This document shows positions 1 to 7,331 of a stretch of 30,844 nucleotides of DNA, piece by piece. Source of the DNA: TMED23 sp964643045 (GTDB lineage Bacteria; Pseudomonadota; Alphaproteobacteria; Rhodospirillales; UBA2165); the NCBI GenBank assembly GCA_964643045.1, contig CAZXSC010000021.1, positions 1 through 30,844 on the forward strand. Direction: 5' to 3'. Numbering within the stretch: position 1 is the stretch's first letter; each line of letters opens with the position of its first letter. The position numbers were made by a program, and so were the translations under genes. The notes below the pieces were generated by a model. The model was not told the DNA's origin, ran no database searches, and saw only the letters and a program-made list of their open reading frames with translations.

Positions 1-131
1 AGTTGCCCCTCGTAAATTCGTTTAGCACCATATTCACCCGCATGATCAACACGTATAAATCTGTTTATCAATTGATCTTTACTTGGATCGCCTAGTATAC
101 GACCATATCTTTTTTTTGGACGAGACAGAAT
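1..131 (-). CDS. coq7: Coq7-type demethoxyubiquinone hydroxylase, N-terminal fragment
   Basis: This is the first ~43 codons of a gene that runs off the left edge. The reading frame ends in a segment VDHAGEYGAKRIYEGQ, which is the characteristic first helix of Coq7. Its Glu (in HAGEYGA) is the first ligand of the di-iron centre. The known role of the family is hydroxylation of demethoxyubiquinol late in ubiquinone synthesis. The frame has a TAG stop shortly upstream and contains no ATG or GTG before the conserved helix. The most plausible starts are ATT at 131-129 or CTG at 128-126, both behind an AAAGGGG motif at 145-139 that lies in the end of dsbB. A TTG just before the conserved segment is a second option. 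The family is seen directly; the start is inferred. The gene follows dsbB on the same strand with a gap of 2 nt. Confidence 0.85.
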   Translation of the reverse strand, partial: MLSRPKKRYGRILGDPSKDQLINRFIRVDHAGEYGAKRIYEGQ

Positions 132-133
132 CT

Positions 134-640
134 TTAATCCCCTTTGCTAGAATTAGGTGCCAAGTATCTATAGATCAAACCACTTGTAAGGCATAAAACC
201 CCAAGGCCAACTGAAATCAACATGTTATAAACAGTCATTGATAAGCCCAACAAAGTCCAGTCAATCTCATCACACCTTTTTGGCATTTTGGTCAATAGCT
301 GACTATAAAAATTTTCAAAGCTTAACGGGAATTTCTGCGATGTTCCGCAACTTGTCGTATACCACCATTGCTGTTCTATGCCATTATGATAAAAGGCAAT
401 AATTGCACCAAGAAAGAAAATAATTCCAATACATTTAAGGGCTCCCCTATGGTTTGCCAATTCAACATGGAGTGCTAGTCCGGCGAATAGAATTGCCGCA
501 AAGTAAGGAATACGTTGATACTTGCATAAAAGGCAAGGCTCAAGGCCGTAATTATTCTCGGCCACAAACACAATCACTAGTATTAAAATACTAGCCAACA
601 TGACTACTCTCAGGATTATTTTGTCAAAAAATCCAATCAT
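134..640 (-). CDS. dsbB: Disulfide bond formation protein DsbB
   Basis: A 168-residue inner-membrane protein with four hydrophobic segments. It has the two cysteine pairs of DsbB. The first is the CxxC in EPCLLCKYQR (Cys36, Cys39) after the first helix. The second is a separated pair in the second periplasmic loop (Cys98 and Cys123, the latter in KRCDEIDWTLLGLSM, a very typical DsbB segment). Family role: DsbB reoxidises the periplasmic thiol oxidase DsbA and passes the electrons to quinone. Length is normal. The gene lies 12 nt behind the YqaA-like gene and directly ahead of coq7, so the three are probably co-transcribed. The link of a quinone-dependent oxidase with a quinone biosynthesis gene is suggestive but common in this class. 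The ATG start is preceded by GGAATTGAG. Confidence 0.93.
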   Translation of the reverse strand: MIGFFDKIILRVVMLASILILVIVFVAENNYGLEPCLLCKYQRIPYFAAILFAGLALHVELANHRGALKCIGIIFFLGAIIAFYHNGIEQQWWYTTSCGTSQKFPLSFENFYSQLLTKMPKRCDEIDWTLLGLSMTVYNMLISVGLGVLCLTSGLIYRYLAPNSSKGD

Positions 641-652
641 CTCAATTCCAAC

Positions 653-1234
653 TTAAAGTAGAAGATCCACTAAAACAAAACCACCAAATAATAAAATAAT
701 AAACAATATAAAAAACACGCCTAGATAGCGTTCTACAAACGAGCGTATTGGAACACCATATTTCCAAAGCAAAGCCGCAACGACAAAAAAGCGAATGCCT
801 CGGGCTAAAATAGAAGAAATTATAAAAACGGGCATGCTCAGACCAGTAACGCCACTAAGTATCGTAATTACCTTATACGGAAACGGTGTGATACCTGCAA
901 AAAGAACAGCCCAGGCGCCCCATTGATTGTAACCATTTCGAAACTCGGAGAATTTGCCAGTATGATGATAAAATTCCAGTACGGGCTGACCAATTTGCTC
1001 AAACAAATAATACCCAATTCCATAACCGAAAATTCCCCCAATCACTGAAGCCAGAGTGCAGATAAAAGCGATCAACCAAGCTCGATCTCTCGCAGCTAGG
1101 ATCATCGGTATTAATAAAATATCGGGAGGGATTGGAAAAACTGAACTCTCTATCAATGCAATCAAAGCCAAGGCAAAAAGCGCGTGTCTAGTACCAGCTA
1201 AATCTAGGGTCCAGTCGTATAGTTTACGCAGCAT
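653..1234 (-). CDS. YqaA/DedA (VTT-domain) family membrane protein
   Basis: A 193-residue polytopic membrane protein of the VTT/DedA superfamily, closest in look to the YqaA branch. Hydrophobic blocks occur at about residues 18-45, 53-80, 105-128, 132-155 and 170-193. The family-typical re-entrant segments are visible: ESSVFPIPPDILLIPMIL near residue 29, and FAGITPFPYKVITILSGV near residue 112 with its conserved Phe-x-Pro-Tyr-Lys. DedA proteins are linked to membrane homeostasis and lipid-carrier or phospholipid flipping; the role of the YqaA branch is not well defined. It is the first gene of the minus-strand yqaA-dsbB-coq7 set. The ATG is preceded by TAGGA about 10 nt upstream. Confidence 0.85.
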   Translation of the reverse strand: MLRKLYDWTLDLAGTRHALFALALIALIESSVFPIPPDILLIPMILAARDRAWLIAFICTLASVIGGIFGYGIGYYLFEQIGQPVLEFYHHTGKFSEFRNGYNQWGAWAVLFAGITPFPYKVITILSGVTGLSMPVFIISSILARGIRFFVVAALLWKYGVPIRSFVERYLGVFFILFIILLFGGFVLVDLLL

Positions 1235-1434
1235 AAATTTATAATCCTAAAAATCCCGACTGTAGTAATGGGTCACTAATGGTTTAGCAAACAGCGCGAT
1301 CGCATTTTCAATCCAAATATCAAAACTTTATGCGTACAAAAGTAAAAAGAGAAGCAGCTGGAAAAATTTAAATGTGCATCTTTGTAAAACTTTCTTTCTT
1401 GTGATGAAATCGTAATTGACTTGGTTTGTAGTGG

Positions 1435-1463
1435 TTGACCCCGCTAGAACTCTCGACTAATTA
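1435..1463 (+). promoter_or_regulatory. Candidate promoter of tRNA-Leu
   Basis: TTGACC at 1435-1440 and TAATTA at 1458-1463 are separated by 17 nt and end 8 nt before the tRNA. The -10 match is modest and the leader would be almost absent. A second TTGACT at 1416-1421 has no good -10 partner. Confidence 0.3.
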
Positions 1464-1471
1464 AATAAAGT

Positions 1472-1558
1472 GCCCCCGTGGCGGAACTGGTAGACGCGCG
1501 GGATTCAAAATCCCGTTCTGGCAACAGAGTGTCCGTTCGATTCGGACCGGGGGCACCA
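1472..1558 (+). tRNA. tRNA-Leu (anticodon CAA)
   Basis: An 87-nt class II tRNA with encoded CCA. The acceptor arms GCCCCCG and CGGGGGC pair fully. The D arm contains the usual TGGTAGACG segment. The anticodon stem CGGGA/TCCCG encloses a TTCAAAA loop with anticodon CAA at 1506-1508, which reads UUG leucine codons. A variable arm with a CTG/CAG stem follows, then a T arm GTCCG/CGGAC with loop TTCGATT. The gene converges on the methyltransferase gene, whose stop codon lies 14 nt downstream. No separate terminator is visible in that gap. Confidence 0.97.
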
Positions 1559-1572
1559 GTTCCTAATTAAAG

Positions 1573-2295
1573 CTACAAATTATCATTGAGAACTTTCTCA
1601 ATATGAAATTCTGAATAGAAAAAACATTCAGAATCGTTGCTAGTTTTTATATCTCCGATATTAGTAAACTTTTCTAGCAACAAACGATAACTCAAATATT
1701 CCCCTTTGGTCGTCAAAAAGACTTTGTTCCCACCAGAAATTAGGACTGCTAACTTATCATTATTCCTTTCCAAAAAATATCTTGTCATCCCTGCTCTAAC
1801 TCCTGGGCTATGTGGATCAAAATAATCGTCGACCGCGACTATGCCTCCATTGACAAGTACTTCCTGTGCTAGAACTAAATCATTCAGAACGTATTTCTCA
1901 GTATGATCACCATCAATACTCAAGAAACGGATGCCCGGCGACCCTCCCCTCTTCAGCTTTTCTGGGAATAGATTGAAAGAAGATTCATACAAGAATTTCA
2001 CCTGATTTATTAGCCCATAACGAGATTGAAAATCGAGTCTAACCTTCTTTTTTAGTTCCGGTAATTCAAAATAAGGATCAATAGCATAACAAACTTCATC
2101 GCTATTCAAATATGGATAAAGTTGATGTAGGTAAATTCCCTCTAAAACGCCTATTTCCGCAAAATCACCCCGAAGACTTTGATAAGCTTGCATCCGCATC
2201 AATACGTCCGTTATCGAAGCCGCTACTATATAGACGCCTCCCCCAAATGGGCCAGAACCCAGGGGTCTATTTTTGAACTCTACTTTATTATCCAT
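1573..2295 (-). CDS. Class I SAM-dependent methyltransferase (Methyltransf_24-like)
   Basis: A 240-residue Rossmann-fold methyltransferase. Motif I is FAEIGVLEG near residues 46-52. An acidic residue that would bind the SAM ribose sits in YAIDPYF (Asp73). A FLSIDGDHTEKYVLNDL segment (Asp128, Asp130, His131) and GGIVAVDDYFD (Asp156, Asp157) follow. These are hallmarks of the Methyltransf_24 group often found in cell-surface glycan, cephalosporin and macrocin-type gene clusters, where they O-methylate sugars. The substrate is not known here. It begins 19 nt after the stop of the TPR-glycosyltransferase gene on the same strand, so the two are likely one operon. I infer that it methylates the glycan or protein handled by that enzyme. 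Confidence 0.8.
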   Translation of the reverse strand: MDNKVEFKNRPLGSGPFGGGVYIVAASITDVLMRMQAYQSLRGDFAEIGVLEGIYLHQLYPYLNSDEVCYAIDPYFELPELKKKVRLDFQSRYGLINQVKFLYESSFNLFPEKLKRGGSPGIRFLSIDGDHTEKYVLNDLVLAQEVLVNGGIVAVDDYFDPHSPGVRAGMTRYFLERNNDKLAVLISGGNKVFLTTKGEYLSYRLLLEKFTNIGDIKTSNDSECFFYSEFHIEKVLNDNL

Positions 2296-2314
2296 ATGCG
2301 TAGACTACATTAAC

Positions 2315-4279
2315 TTATGTGCTTTGCGAACAATAATTCTTCCACATTCGACGATAGGCTTGCTCCAATTCTATTACGTGATTTTTCCCATCAAATATGG
2401 TTCCGAGGGCTAATTTTCGAATATCAATTTTAAAGTTTTTAATTTTATTTATATCCTGGGCCAATCGCGTGGCAATCTTAATATAATCATCCTCAGTTTT
2501 GGCTACTAACTCACCCATATTAAGGCGCAACAATTTACTTTTACTCATAAGCCCCATTTCCGTACCACCAGCCAATGTAATAAGTGGCACACCCATGTAA
2601 ATAGTCTCATCCGTCACGGTGCCACCAGAAAATGGAAATGTATCTAACGCAATATCTATCGAATTATATTGGCTCAGATATGCTTCTCTGCTTAGAATAG
2701 CTGAAGAAAATTCCACTCGATCTTTTGTGATTCCATATTTGGAAAATAATTGCAAATAACGAAAACAAAGAGTTCTATCCTTAAAACCACCAGTAACCAG
2801 TTTAATACGAGACTTTGGGACACTAAGCAGTATCTCCGACCATGTTGAAACAACTGAATTATTAATTTTTGCTAAGTTATTAAAGCTACCAAATGTAATA
2901 TAACCGTTTTCAATTACCGGAGGAGGCCCAAGGTCTACCTGTTCGAGTGGTGGAGAATAACATATAAAACTTGTTAGCCTGGTAAGTTTCTCCGTAAAGA
3001 AATCATCAGCAATGTCAGGCGGCGATATGATGTTATCTGTAATCAAGTAATCAACATTTGAAAGTCCGGTTGTTGATACTTGGTTCATATATGACACTAC
3101 TATCGGAGCAGGCCGATATGCCGAAACTATCCGATTGCTTGCCAAAAAATTACTCGTTCCAACGAAAATATCTATTCCATCAGCCCTCATTTTCTGCGAT
3201 ATCTCATCTGGCCTCATTTGTGAAACAATCGTCCAGAAATCAGCTTTTTTCTGAAACCGTGCTGTAATATCGTTTACTTCCTTGCTGTCGGAATAACAGT
3301 AAATCTGAAAAAGCTCCCTATTATGATTTTGTAATAAAGTTTCAAAAAATAAACTGGTGACGTGCGCGGAAAAATCTTTTGAATAGTACCCCAATTTAAT
3401 TTTCTTATTTGGATCGGATAACACTCCATCAAAACTAGGGGAGGAGACAATTTCTTTTTCAACTGTTAACGCCCACCGTTTATTCTCATCAAATATGGTT
3501 TTGCGGGTGCTATCGTTACTAAATATCAATGCGAATAAATAACGGTCCCATGTAAGTTCTTTTGTCGGATCTAATTCCAAGGATTTTCTAAAATAGCTCA
3601 GAGAATCATCCGCGCGACCACACGCATGAAGAGCGTGCCCAAGATTACTAAGGGTATTGGATTCATCTGATTTTAGTTCCACAGATTTCTCGTAATATGG
3701 GATAGATTCATTTAACCTCCTAGCTTTTTCAAGAGCAAAAGCTAAGCCATTCAATACGTCAGGATTATCCGGCTGAATTTGTAACAATTGTTCGAGAAGG
3801 TCTACCGCCCCAGAAAATGATTCCTGTTTAAGCAAAATCCGAGCTAAAGAAAAATTACTTTCATAAGACTGGGGAACAGCTTTAATCGCCTCCGTCAAAT
3901 GAAATTTAGCACTCTCTAACTCTTCATTTTTCTCAAACAATCTTGCTATATTATGATGCGCTTCATGTAAACCCGGATCAATATCGATAGCTTTTAAATA
4001 GGCGAGCTGGGCTTTTTCATTTACATCTTGCGATTTATAAACGTTGCCAAGACTATTATAGAATATTGCCTGATTTGGGGCTATTTCAATAGCTTTCTGA
4101 ATTTTTTGCATAGCGTCAACATCATCACCAGCCGCCAAGCTTATAAGGCCTGACAAGTGATTAGCATCGGGGTGATTAGAAAACTGCTCAAGAATATTAT
4201 CGTAAAGTTCTTTGGCTTTCGCTTCATCTCCCGCATTATGAAACTCAAGTGCTAATTCTAGGTTTTTGTCAGCATCCAT
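2315..4279 (-). CDS. TPR protein with GT41 (SPINDLY/OGT-like) glycosyltransferase domain
   Basis: A 654-residue protein with no signal peptide, so probably cytoplasmic. Residues 1-240 are about seven tetratricopeptide repeats. Residues 295-640 match the bacterial O-GlcNAc-transferase-like GT41 domain. Visible motifs are GYYSKDFSAHVTSLFFETL with the conserved His306, FGSFNNLAKINNSVVSTW with the Lys471 expected to contact the nucleotide-sugar phosphates, and DTFPFSGGTVTDETIYMGVPLITLAGG (546-572), the donor-binding loop. The stretch that is usually D-x-x-G-H-T here reads DIFVGTSNFLASNR (near 370-383), so the acceptor-side motif is altered. In the family, TPRs recruit protein acceptors and the GT domain adds a sugar to Ser/Thr. 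Whether this enzyme modifies a protein or a glycan is unknown. It leads a two-gene unit with the methyltransferase. Confidence 0.88.
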   Translation of the reverse strand: MDADKNLELALEFHNAGDEAKAKELYDNILEQFSNHPDANHLSGLISLAAGDDVDAMQKIQKAIEIAPNQAIFYNSLGNVYKSQDVNEKAQLAYLKAIDIDPGLHEAHHNIARLFEKNEELESAKFHLTEAIKAVPQSYESNFSLARILLKQESFSGAVDLLEQLLQIQPDNPDVLNGLAFALEKARRLNESIPYYEKSVELKSDESNTLSNLGHALHACGRADDSLSYFRKSLELDPTKELTWDRYLFALIFSNDSTRKTIFDENKRWALTVEKEIVSSPSFDGVLSDPNKKIKLGYYSKDFSAHVTSLFFETLLQNHNRELFQIYCYSDSKEVNDITARFQKKADFWTIVSQMRPDEISQKMRADGIDIFVGTSNFLASNRIVSAYRPAPIVVSYMNQVSTTGLSNVDYLITDNIISPPDIADDFFTEKLTRLTSFICYSPPLEQVDLGPPPVIENGYITFGSFNNLAKINNSVVSTWSEILLSVPKSRIKLVTGGFKDRTLCFRYLQLFSKYGITKDRVEFSSAILSREAYLSQYNSIDIALDTFPFSGGTVTDETIYMGVPLITLAGGTEMGLMSKSKLLRLNMGELVAKTEDDYIKIATRLAQDINKIKNFKIDIRKLALGTIFDGKNHVIELEQAYRRMWKNYCSQST

Positions 4280-4661
4280 GGTCTAATATTCAACTTCATA
4301 AGCTATCAAGCTTAAATAAGATGCACTATTTTTTAAGCTCCAAATCATCTATATTTAAGGAATTTACCCTTTTTTTTACAAATTATTAGTTGGAAATTTC
4401 ACCAAAAATAGCAGAAAAGACAATTATTTACAATGGATTAACACAAGGGGCCTAGATTTTTCATAGTAGATATGCAAGAATTACATGGGTAATTTTAGTA
4501 AGAATTAGCCTATAACATGTGCGATGAATCCCAGTATGGGTTGACGTGACAGATAGCTTGATCCTTTTGGACGAAAGTGCCTGTTTCTGTATAGTGATGC
4601 AGCCTGCCTGGGGAGGAATGAAAATACCGTGTAAACGGAAAATTAGAATGGAGAGAATTCC
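4280..4661. other. 382-nt intergenic region between divergent genes, with possible leader elements
   Basis: No protein-coding frame with good features lies here; the open frames at 4461-4697 on the minus strand lack recognisable content. The left part (4280-4440) is very AT-rich and should hold the promoter of the TPR-glycosyltransferase operon, but no clear -35/-10 pair stands out. The right part (4500-4660) is less AT-rich. It has a CCCA/TGGG hairpin (4530-4540), three copies of GCCTG between about 4578 and 4610, and a CCGT-GTAA-ACGG hairpin with a GNRA-type loop (4627-4638) just before the zinc-ribbon gene. It could be a structured leader, but matches no family I can name. Confidence 0.35.
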
Positions 4662-4832
4662 ATGGCATCTCGTTCGGAAATGAACAAAAAACCACAATCT
4701 GATAAATTAGTTGCTAAACGCCGAAAATGTCTAATGTGTATGGATGAGTTTCAATCCAGCCATATCGGCGAACGCGTTTGCCCTGACTGCAAAGGCACTT
4801 CTACGTGGCGTCAAACTGGCATAGCAATATAA
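4662..4832 (+). CDS. Small zinc-ribbon protein (56 aa), unknown function
   Basis: A short gene of 56 codons. The start ATG is preceded by GGAGAG at 4650-4655, a good ribosome-binding site at proper spacing. The protein has a basic N-terminus (KLVAKRRK), then CLMC (Cys23, Cys26), a 13-residue linker FQSSHIGERV, and CPDC (Cys40, Cys43) ending in KGTSTWR. Two CxxC knuckles about 14 residues apart make a zinc ribbon. Similar small proteins reading CLMC-x-F-x-S-x-H-x-G-x-R-x-CxxCK are widespread and unnamed in alphaproteobacteria, as far as I recall. Function unknown; binding to nucleic acid or to a protein partner is plausible. It stands alone, divergent from the TPR-glycosyltransferase, with a hairpin downstream at 4879-4907. 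The pattern of cysteines, the ribosome-binding site and the lack of any competing frame support a real gene. Confidence 0.82.
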   Translation: MASRSEMNKKPQSDKLVAKRRKCLMCMDEFQSSHIGERVCPDCKGTSTWRQTGIAI

Positions 4833-4878
4833 ATAGTAAGTAATAAGTATAATTTAGTTTAATTTTTTCATTAAATTG

Positions 4879-4907
4879 AACGGACACTCTTAGGTGTCTC
4901 TTCCGTT
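4879..4907. terminator. Hairpin, possible terminator of the zinc-ribbon gene
   Basis: AACGGA (4879-4884) pairs with TCCGTT (4902-4907) and CAC with GTG inside, leaving a TCTTAG-type loop and a small bulge. It lies 47 nt after the stop at 4832. A tract of six T's precedes rather than follows it on the plus strand (TTTTTT at 4863-4868). On the minus strand the equivalent A/T context gives a poor U-tract too. So it is a stable hairpin in an AT-rich gap, with terminator function uncertain. The rest of 4833-5128 shows nothing else, except that the promoter of the next gene must lie there. Confidence 0.35.
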
Positions 4908-5128
4908 TATCTTGCTTACTTAAACGAAAATTATATGCCAATCTCACGAGCAAACCTTTTCAACTTTCAGAATTAAATAAAGGATAAGCCATATTGATCT
5001 GAATTAAGATGTAGTGTTAAATTAAAAATTATTAGTCCTGAACATTATGACTCATATATTTTGCTCGTTCTTCACCTATATTTTTCTTAATTTGTTAGCG
5101 TTTAGCACACACTTAAAGGTTTCTTGCC

Positions 5129-6187
5129 ATGTTATTCAACAACTTCGGTCTAACTTTTCATGACAAAAAAAAATCGACCGCGGGATTTACTCTATTTTCT
5201 CCAATAAAAGATGACGGTACTTATCTCCTGAATATTGACGGTGAAATAGTTCACCAGTGGAAATTAAAGAATGGGGGCAATAATCTCTCGGCGCTCCTCC
5301 CAAATGGAAATCTTTTCATGACGGAGTTAACAGATAAGGGGCCGGAACTTCCCGCAGGAAAATGTGGATGGCTCAGAGAGTATGACTGGGACGGCAACGT
5401 TGTTTGGGAACATCACGACGAATGCCAACACCATGATGCCAGGCGCTTAGCAAATGGGAATACCGTCTACATAGCCTGGAATAAACTTGATGATAAAACT
5501 GCAAGAAAAATAAGAGGAGGTCGGGTTGGAACCGAATACCACCTTGACGGTGAGAGTATTTTTGAGGACGTTTTGCGAGAAATTGATAATGATGGAAATA
5601 TCGTTTGGGAGTGGCATTCCTCGAATCTCGATTTGAACAGATATTCAATTTGCCCTCTTTGTAAGCGCCATGAATGGGCACATGCTAATACCTGTGCACC
5701 TTTACCAAACGGAGACATTATGGTGAGCTACCGAACGCTCAACCTTTTGATAATTGTTGACCGTCAGACTGGTGATGTAAAATGGGAATATCAAGAGCCC
5801 GAACTTGGTCATCAACATGACAGCCACATTTTAGAAAATGGTAATGTGATAGTTTTTGCAAATGGCTGGCATGGTCAGGATTTAAATTTTTCTCGGATTG
5901 TTGAGTTCGACCCTAAAACAAAGGAAACGATTTGGGAATATCGCGGCAAGCCAGCCCTCAGCTTTTTCAGTCCCCATATCAGTGGAATGCAGAGGCTCGA
6001 TAGCGGCAATACCTTGATTTGTGAAGGAAGCAAGGGCTGTATTTTTGAGGTTACACCAGAAGGTGACGTTGTTTGGGAATATATATCAAATATCTGGATC
6101 AAACATCCGCTTCATGGCGATGTTAACTGGATATTTCGAGCCCAACGATATTCGGCAGATAGTCCTCAGATTCAAAACCGCGTGTAG
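5129..6187 (+). CDS. Arylsulfotransferase-family (ASST-like) beta-propeller protein
   Basis: A 352-residue protein of the arylsulfotransferase (PF05935/PF14269-type) propeller group. Repeated blade units are obvious: LPNGN/LANGN/LENGN/DSGN followed by strands ending in GNVVWEH (near 89), GNIVWEW (156), GDVKWEY (215), KETIWEY (265) and GDVVWEY (312). Histidines that could serve catalysis lie in HHDECQHHDARRL (95-106), GHQHDSHIL (227-234) and SPHISGMQRL (281-290), each on a similar blade position. An insertion CPLCKRHEWAHAN (175-187) has a CxxC and two His and may bind metal. There is no signal peptide, unlike the well-known periplasmic AssT enzymes, so a cytoplasmic location and another reaction are likely. 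The ATG has AAAGG 9-10 nt upstream. It converges on the Rieske oxygenase gene with an 11-nt gap. Confidence 0.78.
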   Translation: MLFNNFGLTFHDKKKSTAGFTLFSPIKDDGTYLLNIDGEIVHQWKLKNGGNNLSALLPNGNLFMTELTDKGPELPAGKCGWLREYDWDGNVVWEHHDECQHHDARRLANGNTVYIAWNKLDDKTARKIRGGRVGTEYHLDGESIFEDVLREIDNDGNIVWEWHSSNLDLNRYSICPLCKRHEWAHANTCAPLPNGDIMVSYRTLNLLIIVDRQTGDVKWEYQEPELGHQHDSHILENGNVIVFANGWHGQDLNFSRIVEFDPKTKETIWEYRGKPALSFFSPHISGMQRLDSGNTLICEGSKGCIFEVTPEGDVVWEYISNIWIKHPLHGDVNWIFRAQRYSADSPQIQNRV

Positions 6188-6198
6188 GCAACTTCGAT

Positions 6199-7224
6199 TT
6201 ATTCAGCCGCTTTAGATTTTTCTATTCTTTCCTCAGCCATAAGCCGTTCCATTAATCGAATTGACGCTATAACGGCTTTATCGTGTGGAAATGGAACAGG
6301 ATTGGCACCTGGGACGGTATCCCACATCTTTTGCTGGTGTTCAATAATTGCTTTATCCTCCGAAAAAGCAAATATATTAGCCTCATGAAGAAACATCTCA
6401 ATTTCTTCATCGTCTAAAGCGAAACACCGTTTAAGCGCCCAAAAATAATTTGTTGTTTTGGAGGTTTCGGGCGTTAAGGCGTTTAATATTCGAATATCAG
6501 CTATTTTATCCTCCGAGGAACTTTGAGCCGACATAACCGTGGTATTTATTGAAATATAACAGGGTGGAGTAAATATAGTATGTTGACGGTGATCAACGGG
6601 TTCAGTAAAACTTCCGGCACGTGTAAATAGTGGTGAGGATTTAATACCAAACATCTCACGCCTTACTACTACGGTATCATCCACTTCCTCAATTGTTATC
6701 GGAAATTCTGTGACATCATTAGTTGCTAAAGTCGTTTTATGAACAAACTTGGCATGGGTCAAATCAAGCAAGTTTTCATAAACTAGGTTGTAAGCACAAT
6801 TGAGGTTTAGGAGCTCACCTTTTCCTGACCAATCCGTGTCATCCAGATAATAAAAATCAGGAATTTTCGTTTCATCCACCTTATCTTCGTCACCCATCCA
6901 GACCCAAATCCAACCCCATTTCTCAGCGACGGGATAACTTTTGACGCCCACTTTACTTGGAATTCGTTCGACGCCTGGTATAACGACACAAGTACCACTC
7001 GGAGCATAAGTAAACCCATGATAACCACAGACGATATTGTCACCTTCAAGACATCCAGCTGACAAAGGAGCAAACCGATGTATGCAGCGATCATCCAGCA
7101 CAACGGGTGCACCAGCTTCTGTTCGATAGAAAACAAGGGGCTCATCTAACATGAAGCGCTGAAAAGGGTCTCTCGTTACTTCGTGGGACCATGCTCCAAC
7201 GTACCAAGCGTTTTTTATATACAT
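6199..7224 (-). CDS. Rieske non-heme iron oxygenase, VanA-like (aromatic ring-hydroxylating/demethylating)
   Basis: 341 residues from the chosen start. The N-terminal MYIKNAWYVGAW is typical of vanillate O-demethylase oxygenase (VanA)-type proteins. The Rieske [2Fe-2S] cluster ligands are Cys47-x-His49 and Cys66-x2-His69 in DRCIHRFAPLSAGCLEGD and CGYHG. The mononuclear iron site is N-LLD-LTHAKFVH (Asn151, Asp154, His157, His162) with a C-terminal acidic residue expected near the end. Such enzymes use O2 and electrons from a partner reductase to demethylate or hydroxylate aromatics; no reductase gene is in the window. The upstream GTG at 7278 adds 18 non-matching residues and lacks a ribosome-binding site, so the ATG at 7224 with AGGAAAGGA upstream is preferred. 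It is divergent from an IclR regulator, its likely controller. The substrate is unknown. Confidence 0.88.
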   Translation of the reverse strand: MYIKNAWYVGAWSHEVTRDPFQRFMLDEPLVFYRTEAGAPVVLDDRCIHRFAPLSAGCLEGDNIVCGYHGFTYAPSGTCVVIPGVERIPSKVGVKSYPVAEKWGWIWVWMGDEDKVDETKIPDFYYLDDTDWSGKGELLNLNCAYNLVYENLLDLTHAKFVHKTTLATNDVTEFPITIEEVDDTVVVRREMFGIKSSPLFTRAGSFTEPVDHRQHTIFTPPCYISINTTVMSAQSSSEDKIADIRILNALTPETSKTTNYFWALKRCFALDDEEIEMFLHEANIFAFSEDKAIIEHQQKMWDTVPGANPVPFPHDKAVIASIRLMERLMAEERIEKSKAAE

Positions 7225-7227
7225 TAG

Positions 7228-7236
7228 TCCTTTCCT
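7228..7236 (-). promoter_or_regulatory. Ribosome-binding site that fixes the Rieske oxygenase start
   Basis: On the minus strand AGGAAAGGA lies 3-8 nt before the ATG at 7224-7222. The longer frame from GTG 7278 has no comparable site, and the family alignment begins with MxxxNAWYV-type residues at the ATG. Confidence 0.65.
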
Positions 7237-7278
7237 GAGTACTACTGACGCAAAGTAACAATAATGCACTTTCTTCAC

Positions 7279-7299
7279 AAATTAAATTGTATTAAATTT
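7279..7299. promoter_or_regulatory. Imperfect palindrome in the Rieske/IclR divergent promoter region, candidate operator
   Basis: Arms AAATTAAAT and ATTAAATTT are 9 bp with one mismatch around a TGT centre. The site lies between the divergent Rieske oxygenase and IclR genes. IclR-family regulators commonly bind AT-rich palindromes in such intergenic DNA and repress or activate the neighbouring gene. The base composition here is so AT-rich that chance is a real alternative. Confidence 0.3.
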
Positions 7300-7331
7300 C
7301 ACAGGGAAAAATATTTAGGGTAAATCGTAGA

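Noticed and set aside
1294..1305. Palindrome GCGATCGC-type sequence before the tRNA gene
   Set aside because: A single copy with no repeat family in the window; likely chance or a restriction site context.
4541..4620. Partial resemblance of this stretch (CGTGAC and GCCTGGGG) to parts of the ZTP (pfl) riboswitch
   Set aside because: Only short fragments agree and the spacing and helices do not fit; the downstream gene is not a purine or one-carbon gene. A covariance scan would decide.
4461..4697. Overlapping minus-strand frames of 61-78 codons opposite the zinc-ribbon leader
   Set aside because: No recognisable motif, no convincing ribosome-binding site, and they are antisense to the zinc-ribbon leader and gene start.
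4940..4975. 13-codon frame starting ATGCCAATCTC in the gap before the arylsulfotransferase-like gene
   Set aside because: Too short, with no ribosome-binding site and no known small peptide type.
7225..7278. GTG start that adds 18 residues to the Rieske oxygenase
   Set aside because: No ribosome-binding site and extra residues not matching the VanA N-terminus; the ATG at 7224 is better.
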